Shown here: positions 7,440 to 14,535 of the stretch, in pieces
Numbering within the stretch: the first letter of the stretch is position 1
How the letters are laid out: each line of letters begins with the position of its first letter
Assembly (NCBI GenBank): GCA_035620975.1
Contig: DASPFV010000002.1
Span: 1-32,581, forward strand
DNA length: 32,581 bases
Direction: 5' to 3'
Origin: DASPFV01 sp035620975
GTDB taxonomy: Bacteria; Acidobacteriota; Vicinamibacteria; Vicinamibacterales; 2-12-FULL-66-21
Position numbers and translations under genes: made by a program
Notes under the pieces: model-generated
Seen by the model: only the letters and a program-made list of their open reading frames with translations
What the model was told of the DNA's origin: nothing
Database searches by the model: none

Positions 7440-7784
7440 TTGGTTGCTGTCGTCTGGCAGTTCGAAACGGTTCCCGACCGCAGCGAGGACTTCGAGCGGT
7501 TCTACGGCGCCGACGGCGAGTGGACGAAGCTGTCGCGGCGCAGCCGGTCGTTCCTGGGCAGTTCGTTCCTGCGGGATCTGGCGGCCCCGGCGCGGTATCT
7601 GCTCGTCGAGTACTGGAGCGAGATGGTCGTGTACGAAAAGCATCTCGCCGATTTCGACGACGAGGTGAAGGTACTCGAGGATCAGCGGCAGCGCTTCCTG
7701 GTCCGCGCGGAGGCGCTGGGTGTTTTCACCGCGCTCGACGTGCCGGACCGCGTCGGTCCCACGTGGTCGCGCCGCACGGGCTGA
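7440..7784 (+). CDS. ABM-like dimeric alpha/beta-barrel protein
   Basis: A 114-residue protein with strand-helix-strand patterning typical of antibiotic-biosynthesis-monooxygenase or stress-responsive dimeric ferredoxin-like barrels. It has an N-terminal strand VAVVWQFETV, a helix around DFERFYG, then RYLLVEYWS and a helix with YEKHL. The start is TTG at 7440, supported by GAGGAGG at 7426-7432 with seven bases of spacing. No ATG or GTG near the family start is available. It lies 57 bases after the esterase on the same strand. The catalytic role is unknown, and many such proteins bind or oxidise small aromatic compounds. Confidence 0.7.
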   Translation: MVAVVWQFETVPDRSEDFERFYGADGEWTKLSRRSRSFLGSSFLRDLAAPARYLLVEYWSEMVVYEKHLADFDDEVKVLEDQRQRFLVRAEALGVFTALDVPDRVGPTWSRRTG

Positions 7785-7892
7785 GCCGGGCTGCTGGACG
7801 CGCGTCTTGGATAGAAATGGGGAAAGGGACCGGGGCAAGCCCCGACGCAGAGCCGCCGTCTATTGGGCGCGTGCTACGATCCGACAAGCTGC

Positions 7893-7967
7893 GGGCCGCT
7901 AGCTCAGTGGTAGAGCACCTGACTTTTAATCAGGGTGTCCCGGGTTCGATCCCCGGGCGGCCCACCA
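7893..7967 (+). tRNA. tRNA-Lys (UUU), CCA encoded
   Basis: A complete cloverleaf. The acceptor is GGGCCGC paired with GCGGCCC, the D arm holds AGCTCAGTGGTAGAGC, and the T arm is CCGGGTTCGATCCCCGG. The anticodon loop is CTTTTAA with TTT at 7925-7927. Discriminator A and CCA are encoded. Its 3' end is followed within about 30 bases by a tyrosine-integrase relic on the opposite strand. Confidence 0.97.
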
Positions 7968-7992
7968 TCAGTTCGCCGTCCGTTGCGCGGGT

Positions 7993-8270
7993 TCACAGCC
8001 GGTGCCTCCCATGGTCCGGCCGATCCACCTCCGCTCGGTTCACACCGGCACCAGCGGACCATACGCATTCACGGTCATCTGCTACCGGGTGCCCGCTGTG
8101 GCCCCGCACATACGCCAACGACTCGCCCTTCGGAATCAGAAGCTGGCGGCCGTGTGCCGCAGATCGTGAAACCGGATATACCGGCGCCCGGCGGCCGTGA
8201 GGATTCGACAGAAGGCCCGTCGACCCGTCCCGACCTCCAGCTGCCGATAGGAGATGGAACGGCTGCCAGA
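7993..8270 (-). pseudogene. Tyrosine recombinase (phage-type integrase) relic, multiply frameshifted
   Basis: The minus strand carries the catalytic end of a tyrosine integrase split over frames. VPSPIG (about 8260) leads after a shift into RAFCRILTAAG and RFHDLRHTAAS; HDLRH occupies 8168-8154. After a one-base shift it continues LLIPKGESLAYVRGHSGH (8142-8089), then QMTVNAYGPLVP in another frame, then GVNRAEVDRP to a stop at 7993. These match box II (HxLRH), the second conserved histidine region (GH) and the usual tail of the family. It is clearly inactive. The position next to the tRNA-Lys 3' end is the classic att-site arrangement. It overlaps, in other frames, the C-terminal part of the metalloprotease frame. 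Confidence 0.85.
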
Positions 8271-8881
8271 GATCTGGCGGCGAGACGCCGCGTCTCGGGC
8301 GGGAAGGACAACCGGGACCTGTGGAGGTCGAGGATGTCCTGCGGATCGAGCCGCGCCTTCATCACGCCCGAGCGCGCGTGACCCAGCCCGAGCGAGTGGC
8401 CGACCTCGTGCGCGATCGTCAGCCCGACCACGCGGCCTGTCGTCAGAGCCGCGAGCACCGGGTGCGCGCGCGCGCGGGAACTTCGGCGGATTTCCTGCGC
8501 GACGGCCGCGTTCCTCGGGACGTACACCACCAGACTCGGCAACTTCGTCGCAGGATCGCGAACCAGTTCGCCCGAGATCGTCGGGTTGAGGTGACTGTCG
8601 AACGGAAGGAGAAGGACCAGCAGGAACCGTTGGCTGCCGGAGGGGTCACCACAGCGTTCGCCCCGACACTCGTGCCATACGACGTCGATACCGGCGGAGC
8701 CCAGCAGCTCAGTGACAGTCTGACGTACGCGGTCGATCTCAGCGCGGTCCAGAGCAGCGGAGCCGACGATTCGGAGGTCGAGCGCGGGCTCCCTCCCTTG
8801 TACTGCCGCGGCGCCTGGAGCCGCAACCAGCCCGACAGTCAGGACACCCGCCACCGCTCCAGCCCGCAGAACAGCTCGCAC
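8075..8881 (-). CDS. Secreted metzincin-like zinc protease, C-terminus replaced by integrase-derived sequence
   Basis: The frame encodes 268 residues with an N-terminal signal peptide (hydrophobic 8-27). The metzincin motif HEVGHSLGLGH is at 158-168: zinc ligands His158, His162, His168, catalytic Glu159 and the structural Gly165. It is followed by SGVM, whose Met174 can serve as the Met-turn. Two cysteines (72 and 77) precede a long loop. The role is probably an extracellular protease; the substrate is unknown. From about residue 204 onward the codons lie over the integrase relic read in the wrong frame, so the native C-terminus was lost and the frame runs on into junk. The catalytic core appears intact, so activity cannot be excluded. 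Confidence 0.75.
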   Translation of the reverse strand: MRAVLRAGAVAGVLTVGLVAAPGAAAVQGREPALDLRIVGSAALDRAEIDRVRQTVTELLGSAGIDVVWHECRGERCGDPSGSQRFLLVLLLPFDSHLNPTISGELVRDPATKLPSLVVYVPRNAAVAQEIRRSSRARAHPVLAALTTGRVVGLTIAHEVGHSLGLGHARSGVMKARLDPQDILDLHRSRLSFPPETRRLAARSLAAVPSPIGSWRSGRVDGPSVESSRPPGAGISGFTICGTRPPASDSEGRVVGVCAGPQRAPGSR

Positions 8882-9076
8882 GTCCGCCTCCCGTCGCAGG
8901 GAGGACGATGGCGCGCCCGGCGCCGGTACGGCAGGTCTTTACGGTGGTTTACCTGGAAGGCGACGAGGCTGGCCTCGAATCTGCACGGAACGCCCCCCGA
9001 TGACCGGCGACGCTTGCGTGCTCGGGCCCGTCGGTTGAAGGAGAGCGCTGGTCGCGGAATCACGTCGGGTTCTGCC

Positions 9077-11248
9077 CTAGCGGAAGTTATCGAGGACCAG
9101 GATGTCGCGATCGTAACGATCGATATGAGGCGCCAGCGCCCATCGTCCGTCCGGCGAGATGGCGAGGAAGCGGTTGGCAAACGCCGGGGCGACCCGGAAT
9201 GACAGCGGCCCTACCTCCTCCATGCGCCGACGGACGAGGTCGTACGTCGCCACGACGTCGGGTTCATCATAGGCATCGGAACCACGCCGGGGGACAAGGA
9301 ACACGACGCGGTCGCCGGCGAGTCCCCATGCCCCGGCGACGATGTCCGGATATACGAGCGACGCGGCGCCTCCCTGCGCCGGGACCCGCGAGAGCCTGGT
9401 GCGTGTCCCGAGGCCGTACCATCGGGTGTCGGCGACGAAATACACGTATTGACCGTCTGGCGACTCCCTCGGATCGAATCCTCCATCAGAAGTCAACTTC
9501 GCCCGCGACCGGCCGTCGATGGAGGACATCCTCCAGATCTCCGACCGCCCCGTCTCGTCGGAAGCGTAGTAGATCCAATTCCCGTCATGTGACCATTCGG
9601 CGTCCCTCTCGACTGCCGGACCCTCAGTGAGGCGCCTGGCAGGTCCGCCGTCGAGAGAGGCGACGTAGATGTCCGTGTTGGAAGCAATCGTCGCGTCGAA
9701 GGCAATCGATCGGCCATCCGGAGACCACGAGCCGACGCTGATGAAGGCATCCACCAGCCTGGTTACGCTCCGGAGTTCCGATTGATCACGCCGCGCTACC
9801 CAAACCTGCTGGCTTCCGCTTCGATCCGACATGAACGCCACCAGCGAGCCATCGCCTGAAAAGCGTCCCGGCAGGTCGTTTCTGGTCGCCTCGGAGAACT
9901 TGGTGACGGCATCGATGATCCCGCCCTGTCGCGGCGCCCGCAGATCGATCAATCGCAGGTTGGTATCCGGCTCTCCCCGGAAAATGGCGACACGATAGGC
10001 CCCTCCCGCTCCCCGGCGTACCGCCGAGGACGCGAAAGAACTGTCAGGTACGCCAAGGGCTGGCACCGGGCCCTTCGAGCTGCCGACCGTGAGCCGGACC
10101 AACCGCCGTCCGCTCATCTCGGGGCGTGAGTAGAGCAGATCGCGTCCGTCCGGAGTCCACGTGAGCGAGCCGATCAAACCGGCGGTCCAGTCGACGAGCT
10201 GTGTCGCCTCGCCACCGGTCAGGCTCGTGAGGAATACCGCGGCGCGGCCGACCGCGCTCCCGAGAAACGCGACGGCTTTGCCGTCCGGCGAGACCTTCGG
10301 GTGACTCAGCCTGAAGCCAGGAGGGAGTTCGACCAGCTGTCGCCGCTCGCCGGACTCGCGAATGTACTGGACGAGTGAAGGGCGGCCTTCCGGGCTGCGC
10401 GACGTCATGACGATCGACCCGTCATCGGGCAGCCATGACGGCGCCTCACCCCGATCTGCGATCAACTTCTCGGGTCCACCGAGGGCCGACACCATCCAGA
10501 CGCTCGACGCGCCGGGGACCAACCTGGTGAACGCGATATGTTGGCCGTCGTGCGACCATGCCGGGAACTTGTCGTTGATGTCGGGTGTATTGGTGAGCTG
10601 GCGCATGGCGTCGCCGTCCACGGCTTTCACCCAGATGTCGGCGTTGGGGTTACCGTCCGCGCCCATCCACGAAAAGGCAACGAAGTTGCCGTCCGGCGAG
10701 AGCGACGGGTCTTCCTCTGCGCCCGGCAGCGAGGTCACCGTCAGCAGGCGCACCGGCTCGGCTTCGCGAGACCTGAACGGACTGACCAGGAGCCACCCAG
10801 CAGCGGCGATCGCAAGGACCGCCGCGCCCGCAACCCGATATCCGAAGGAGGTCGCGCGTTGACCGGCCGGCGCGGACGTACGATCGTCGGGCGGCGTTAC
10901 CGCTGGCGCGGTCGCCCTGAACTCCGGCGTGTAACTGCCTTTGGGGACCGAGATGACGACGACGCCAGGCGGCGCCGACGCATAGTACTCGCGCAACCTG
11001 TCCCGCAGCCGTCGGGCGTCGACGCGGACGATTGGATCGGCGGCGGTCCTAAAATCCGCCCCCTTGCCGTAGAGCTCGATCGCGATGACCTGTTCCTTCA
11101 GGGCATCGCCCTCGCCGGCGAGTGTCTGCTCGACGATGAACCTCAGATAGGCAGACAGCCTCTCCGAACGCGTGAAGATCTCGCTCGCGAGGATTCGATC
11201 GAGCTCGGCTCGCACCTGTGCCGCGGAGGGACAATCGCTCGAGGCCAC
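9077..11248 (-). CDS. Membrane-anchored TolB-type beta-propeller protein with N-terminal DNA-binding-like domain
   Basis: This 723-residue protein has three parts. Residues 1-110 form an Acidobacteriota-type CadC-like helical domain (LRFIVEQTLAGEG, VRVDARRLRDRLREYY, then PKGSYTPEF). Residues 138-156 are a single membrane span. From about 165 to the end is a TolB/PD40 propeller with repeated S-x-D-G motifs such as DPSLSPDGNFVAFS, FPAWSHDGQHIAFT, VGSWSPDGRSIAF and DAEWSHDGNWIYYASD. The layout puts the propeller in the periplasm and the N-terminal domain inside, suggesting a one-component membrane sensor-regulator. The start is GTG at 11248 with no clear Shine-Dalgarno. It is monocistronic here. 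Confidence 0.85.
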   Translation of the reverse strand: MASSDCPSAAQVRAELDRILASEIFTRSERLSAYLRFIVEQTLAGEGDALKEQVIAIELYGKGADFRTAADPIVRVDARRLRDRLREYYASAPPGVVVISVPKGSYTPEFRATAPAVTPPDDRTSAPAGQRATSFGYRVAGAAVLAIAAAGWLLVSPFRSREAEPVRLLTVTSLPGAEEDPSLSPDGNFVAFSWMGADGNPNADIWVKAVDGDAMRQLTNTPDINDKFPAWSHDGQHIAFTRLVPGASSVWMVSALGGPEKLIADRGEAPSWLPDDGSIVMTSRSPEGRPSLVQYIRESGERRQLVELPPGFRLSHPKVSPDGKAVAFLGSAVGRAAVFLTSLTGGEATQLVDWTAGLIGSLTWTPDGRDLLYSRPEMSGRRLVRLTVGSSKGPVPALGVPDSSFASSAVRRGAGGAYRVAIFRGEPDTNLRLIDLRAPRQGGIIDAVTKFSEATRNDLPGRFSGDGSLVAFMSDRSGSQQVWVARRDQSELRSVTRLVDAFISVGSWSPDGRSIAFDATIASNTDIYVASLDGGPARRLTEGPAVERDAEWSHDGNWIYYASDETGRSEIWRMSSIDGRSRAKLTSDGGFDPRESPDGQYVYFVADTRWYGLGTRTRLSRVPAQGGAASLVYPDIVAGAWGLAGDRVVFLVPRRGSDAYDEPDVVATYDLVRRRMEEVGPLSFRVAPAFANRFLAISPDGRWALAPHIDRYDRDILVLDNFR

Positions 11249-11365
11249 GCTGGATCAGAATCTTACCGCTGACCCGAATTGCCGCTGACGGGAACGCGAT
11301 CGACGCGTCTGGCCGACAGCAGCCCTTTTTGCTATCTTTGGTATTCACTGCGGCTAGTCAGACCC

Positions 11366-11457
11366 CCAATCCACAAATCCACCAATCGCCAATCATCAAT
11401 CCGCAATCCTGCAATGAGCCAATTCACTCGGCATTCGGCACTCGGCAATCGGCAATG
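11366..11457. repeat. CAATC-type degenerate intergenic repeat array
   Basis: About 90 bases of short imperfect units such as CCAATC, CAATCGCCAATC, CGCAATCCTGCAATG and GGCACTCGGCAATCGGCAATG. The 3' end touches the start codon of the zinc-ribbon gene. The same repeat family occurs at 27583-27693. Its function is unknown. Confidence 0.7.
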
Positions 11458-11742
11458 ATTGTTGCCTTCGTCCGCGCCCCGCAGAAGCCCATCGTCGACG
11501 TCGACGAGATCCTCCGCGACCGTCATGCCGGCGTCCGCTGCCCGCGGTGCGGCTGGCGGCCGACGCGGCAGGATCTGTGGGGCTGCAACCCGGGCTGCGG
11601 CCACGTCTGGCACACCTTCGACACCCACGGCGAGTGTCCCGGGTGCTCGAAACAGTGGAGCGCAACGCAGTGCCTGCGATGCCAGGAGTGGTCGGACCAC
11701 GATGCGTGGTACGAGGATGAGGAAGGGGACCGGGACGGCTGA
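11455..11742 (+). CDS. Small zinc-ribbon protein
   Basis: A 95-residue protein with at least three CxxC knuckles in order: CPRC, CNPGC followed by GHVWHTFDTHGEC, CPGC followed by SKQW, and CLRCQEW, ending in HDAWYEDEE. The C-G-H-x-W-H/N-TFDT-G pattern is that of a small conserved family found in Bacteroidota and other phyla, and no function is known to me. It should bind two or more zinc ions. The ATG at 11455 is inside the preceding CAATC repeat array and has no Shine-Dalgarno, so the start is approximate. Confidence 0.7.
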   Translation: MIVAFVRAPQKPIVDVDEILRDRHAGVRCPRCGWRPTRQDLWGCNPGCGHVWHTFDTHGECPGCSKQWSATQCLRCQEWSDHDAWYEDEEGDRDG

Positions 11743-11883
11743 GGGTGCGTCAGTGAACCGGAAGGCAGGATCGGCCGATCGCGACTCGTTGTCGGAGACG
11801 AGCGAGCGCCCGAACGAGCCGGGCGCCCGCGCAATCGCACCACCGGCCGGCGGCTCCGATGAGCGCCGGCCCAGCACCTGTTT

Positions 11884-12426
11884 CTAACCCACGGTGAATG
11901 GAATTGACGCGCTGGTGTTCCCCCACTCGACGCGCAGGGTTCCCCCCGCCGGCGTGTCGTCGATCGAGATCGTCAGCTGGTCGACCGGTGCGGTCGTCTT
12001 GCCCGCCTTCATCGGCGCGCGGCCGATCTCGAGCGAGGACTGGTAGGGAACGCCCCACTGCCCCGGCTTGCCGAGCTTGCCCACGATCAGCTGCCACTCC
12101 GCGCCCGGCTGCGTGTTGAGCGTGTAACTGCCCGGCTGCAGGCTCAGGCTGCCGAACTTCAGCGCCTTGTCCGTCGTCAGCACCGTCGCTTCGTCCGCGC
12201 CCGTGCGCCAGGGCTTGCCGGGCGGCATCATCTCGGCCTCGGCGCGTCCCTTCAATGACGGCCGGCCGTACTCGATCGAGATGTTCGCGCCGTCTATCGT
12301 CCACTCGCTCTTCACGTGCGGGCTTCCGCCCTTGCCCGGGTGGACCTGGGTAGTCTTCTGCGCCTGCAGCGCGGGACCGGACGCCACCAGTGCAGCCGCC
12401 GCCAGGGTGAGCACGAATCGTCGCAT
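11884..12426 (-). CDS. DUF2911 domain secreted protein
   Basis: A 180-residue protein with a signal peptide (RRFVLTLAAAALVASG, cleavage near LQAQ) and a DUF2911 domain covering nearly all the rest. Family hallmarks are visible: VEYGRP-like ISIEYGRPSLKGR, PWRTGADEATVL, then LQPGSYTLNT and the EWQLIVGK strand. DUF2911 proteins are predicted extracytoplasmic beta-sandwich proteins of unknown function, common in Acidobacteriota and Bacteroidota. The start at 12426 is supported by AGGAGG four bases upstream; a further in-frame ATG at 12444 lacks one. Confidence 0.9.
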   Translation of the reverse strand: MRRFVLTLAAAALVASGPALQAQKTTQVHPGKGGSPHVKSEWTIDGANISIEYGRPSLKGRAEAEMMPPGKPWRTGADEATVLTTDKALKFGSLSLQPGSYTLNTQPGAEWQLIVGKLGKPGQWGVPYQSSLEIGRAPMKAGKTTAPVDQLTISIDDTPAGGTLRVEWGNTSASIPFTVG

Positions 12427-12513
12427 GGATCCTCCTGTCATCAAGTCAGTCTGGGTCGGAATGGTATCAACTCCGAGCTTCCGGCTTCCACCGGCCAGTT
12501 CCCCGCAGCAGCG

Positions 12514-13428
12514 TCAGAGGATCTCCTGGCCGAGCGCTGAGCAGGCGAGCTCGGTTCCGAGGATGGCGGTCATGTTGCGGTCGTCGAGGATCGGGTTCAC
12601 CTCGACGAGGTCGAGCGCGCGCAGCAGGCCCGAGTCGGCGATCATCTCCATCACCATATGCGCCTCGCGATAGTCGAGCCCGCCCTTGACCGGCGTGCCC
12701 ACGCCGGGCGCGATGGCGGGATCGCAGACGTCGAGATCGAACGACACGTGCAGCCCGGCGGTGCCGCGCGCGGCGAGTGCGATCGCCTGTTCGACGACCG
12801 CGGCGATCCCCGCGCGGTCGATGTCCTTCATCGTGAAGACGTGTACCCGGGAGGCGCGCACGGCCTCCTTCTCGTGCTCGTCGAGGTTGCGGATCCCGAT
12901 GAGCACCGTGTGCTCGGGCAGCACCTTGGGCGTGAAGCCGCCGATGCGCGACAACTCCGCCGGCTCGGGGCCCAGGAGCGAGGCCAGCGGCATGCCATGC
13001 ACGTTGCCGCTCGACGAGCTCTCGGGCGTGTTCATGTCGCCGTGCGCGTCCACCCAGATGAGGCCCAGCGGCTTCCCCTCGCGACGGAGGAACTCGGCAC
13101 TTGCCGCCACCGAGCCCGCGGCGAGGCTGTGATCGCCGCCGAGCACGAGCGGCAGCGCGCCCCGCTCGAGCGACGACAGCGACGACTTGTAGAGCCGCTC
13201 GCACACGCGCGCGATCTCGCGGATGTACTTCTTGCGCGGATCCCCCACGGATTTGATTTCGGGTATCGGCGCGACCAGATCGCCCGCATCGACGACGGGC
13301 ACGCCGAGCGCCGACAATCGCTCGCCGATGCCGGCGATCCGGAAGGCCGACGGCCCCATGTCGACGCCGCGGCGGTTGCCGCCGAGATCGAGCGAGACGC
13401 CGATGATGTGCACGGGAGGCGCGGTCAT
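12514..13428 (-). CDS. rocF: Arginase
   Basis: A 304-residue enzyme of the ureohydrolase superfamily, hydrolysing L-arginine to ornithine and urea with two manganese ions. Metal ligands are visible in GGDHS (His100), WVDAHGDMNT (Asp127, His129, Asp131) and SFDLDVCDP (Asp231, Asp233). SSSGNVHGMPLA is the arginase-type substrate loop, and EVNPILDDRNMTA closes the active site. These favour arginase over agmatinase. The ATG at 13428 (MTAPPVHIIGVSLD) matches the usual family start; an upstream ATG at 13488 would add 20 atypical residues. It is divergent from the DUF3553-like gene and shares an intergenic region with an 18-bp palindrome, so arginine-responsive control is plausible but not shown. 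Confidence 0.93.
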   Translation of the reverse strand: MTAPPVHIIGVSLDLGGNRRGVDMGPSAFRIAGIGERLSALGVPVVDAGDLVAPIPEIKSVGDPRKKYIREIARVCERLYKSSLSSLERGALPLVLGGDHSLAAGSVAASAEFLRREGKPLGLIWVDAHGDMNTPESSSSGNVHGMPLASLLGPEPAELSRIGGFTPKVLPEHTVLIGIRNLDEHEKEAVRASRVHVFTMKDIDRAGIAAVVEQAIALAARGTAGLHVSFDLDVCDPAIAPGVGTPVKGGLDYREAHMVMEMIADSGLLRALDLVEVNPILDDRNMTAILGTELACSALGQEIL

Positions 13429-13457
13429 GAACCGTCCAGTCTGACGAGTGTTGCCGA

Positions 13458-13476
13458 TTGCGGGCCAATCCCGCAA
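13458..13476. promoter_or_regulatory. 7-bp stem-loop beside the palindrome
   Basis: TTGCGGG (13458-13464), loop CCAAT, CCCGCAA (13470-13476). It directly abuts the 18-bp palindrome and would lie in the arginase 5' leader, so it may affect arginase transcription or mRNA structure. Confidence 0.35.
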
Positions 13477-13492
13477 GGTTGACGTCAACCTT
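13475..13492. promoter_or_regulatory. Perfect 18-bp palindromic operator candidate
   Basis: AAGGTTGACGTCAACCTT is a perfect palindrome. It covers the -35 hexamer TTGACG of the plus-strand promoter (13479-13506) and lies upstream of the divergent arginase gene. Dimeric regulators of the GntR or similar type often bind sites of this size. The regulator is unknown. Confidence 0.6.
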
Positions 13493-13506
13493 AACTGTCA
13501 TATAGT
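13479..13506 (+). promoter_or_regulatory. Sigma70-like promoter of the DUF3553-like gene
   Basis: TTGACG (13479-13484), 16-bp spacer, TATAGT (13501-13506). The predicted start is near 13513, about 48 bases before the ATG. It is overlapped by the palindrome. Confidence 0.6.
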
Positions 13507-13560
13507 CTGTAGGTTGCGGTGGGGCCTCGGCGCGGCCTTCCGCGCGCGAAGGAGCCCGTG

Positions 13561-13824
13561 ATGAAGCGGTTCGAGGTCGGAGCCCGGGTCGTCGAGCCCA
13601 CCTACGGTCTGGGGTCCGTGATTGCGGTGGAGGATGCCTATACCCGCGTGCAGTTCGACGAGCACGGGGTGAAGAAGTTTCTCACCAGCATGTCCCGCCT
13701 CGAGCCGAGCGACGAGCCGGTGCCGGCCGGCCTGCGCGCGGGGAAACCCCGCAAGAAACGGGCGCCAAAGAAGGTCGCCGCTCCCGTCGCCCCGGCGGTC
13801 GTCGAAGAAGTCGACGACGAGTAG
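13561..13824 (+). CDS. DUF3553-like small SH3-type protein with basic tail
   Basis: An 87-residue protein. Residues 1-47 have the pattern GARVVEPTYGLGSVIAVED, VQFDEHGVKKFL and RLEP, similar to DUF3553 or CarD/UvrD-tail SH3-like modules. The C-terminal part is lysine and proline rich (KPRKKRAPKK) and then acidic at the end (EEVDDE). Such modules usually bind nucleic-acid enzymes or DNA. The ATG at 13561 has AAGGAG (13549-13554) six bases upstream, which decides it over an ATG at 13519. It is transcribed from its own promoter, divergent from arginase. Confidence 0.75.
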   Translation: MKRFEVGARVVEPTYGLGSVIAVEDAYTRVQFDEHGVKKFLTSMSRLEPSDEPVPAGLRAGKPRKKRAPKKVAAPVAPAVVEEVDDE

Positions 13825-13830
13825 GTCCGC

Positions 13831-14535
13831 TCACCGGCGCTTCAGCGACACCGACATCCCTTCGCTCGACGGCGACACGATGGTCGTCCACAGCGACGGG
13901 TGCGCGTGCACGGCCTCGAGGAAGTCCTCCATCTCGTTTCGCTTGTTGACGACGTTGTGCGCCACGAAGACGCCGCCGGCGTCGAGGCGCGGGTAGACGA
14001 GATCGAGGAAGCGCTTGTAGTCCTTCTTCCACGCGTCCAGGAACACGAAGTCGAACGTGCCGGGGACCTTGGGGATCTCCCGGAACGCATCGCCGGTCAC
14101 GACCTGCACCACGTCGGACAGCCCTGCGCGTTTGACGTTGTCGACGAGCTCCTTCGCGCGCGCGGCCTCGTACTCGATGGTGACGAGCCGGCCGCCGGTC
14201 TCGCGCAGGCCCATGCCGATCCAGATCGCGCTGTAGCCGCTGGCGCCGCCGATCTCGAGGGCCCGCTTCGCGCCACTCGACGCCACGAGCACGCGCAGGA
14301 AGCGTCCGTCTTCCTCCGAGACCGCCAGCTGCCCCGTGTCGCGCTGCTTGATGTCGGCCAGGATGCTCGCGACGTCCGGCGCCTGCGCCAGCGCCGCCAC
14401 GCAAAGCCCGGCCACGACAGTCACCTGAAGCAGCAACCAGGAACCGCGAACCTTGAACCTTGAACCCGGAACCCCGAACCTTGAACCCTGAACCCCGAAC
14501 CTTGAACCCGGAACCCTGAACCTTGAACCTTTCAT
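13831..14535 (-). CDS. Exported SAM-dependent O-methyltransferase with repeat-encoded N-terminus
   Basis: A 234-residue protein. Residues about 55-234 are a class I, catechol-type O-methyltransferase: ALEIGGASGYSAIWIG is the SAM-binding motif, VTIEYE ends strand 2, VVTGDAFREIP and DFVFLDAWKKDY carry the metal and active-site region, and GGVFVAHNVV follows. Ahead of it is a hydrophobic signal-like segment (33-50, ending LAQA). Residues 2-31 are GSRFxVx heptads encoded by a GGTTCMR repeat, which supplies a basic n-region. Its ATG overlaps the hemG stop by four bases (ATGA), so coupling is likely. A TTG within residue 34 is a possible alternative start. An exported O-methyltransferase after heme genes is unusual, and its substrate is unknown. 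Confidence 0.8.
   Translation of the reverse strand: MKGSRFRVPGSRFGVQGSRFGVPGSRFKVRGSWLLLQVTVVAGLCVAALAQAPDVASILADIKQRDTGQLAVSEEDGRFLRVLVASSGAKRALEIGGASGYSAIWIGMGLRETGGRLVTIEYEAARAKELVDNVKRAGLSDVVQVVTGDAFREIPKVPGTFDFVFLDAWKKDYKRFLDLVYPRLDAGGVFVAHNVVNKRNEMEDFLEAVHAHPSLWTTIVSPSSEGMSVSLKRR
14439..14530. repeat. 7-bp GAACCNN repeat inside the methyltransferase 5' end
   Basis: About twelve imperfect GAACC(T/C)(T/C/G) units on the plus strand. Three units make 21 bases, so the minus-strand reading gives a seven-residue protein period. It belongs to the same family as the array at 32238-32434. Confidence 0.9.

Noticed and set aside
7831..7844. CGGGG-CAAG-CCCCG hairpin as a terminator before tRNA-Lys
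   Set aside because: The stem is only 5 bp with no T-run, so it is too weak to call.
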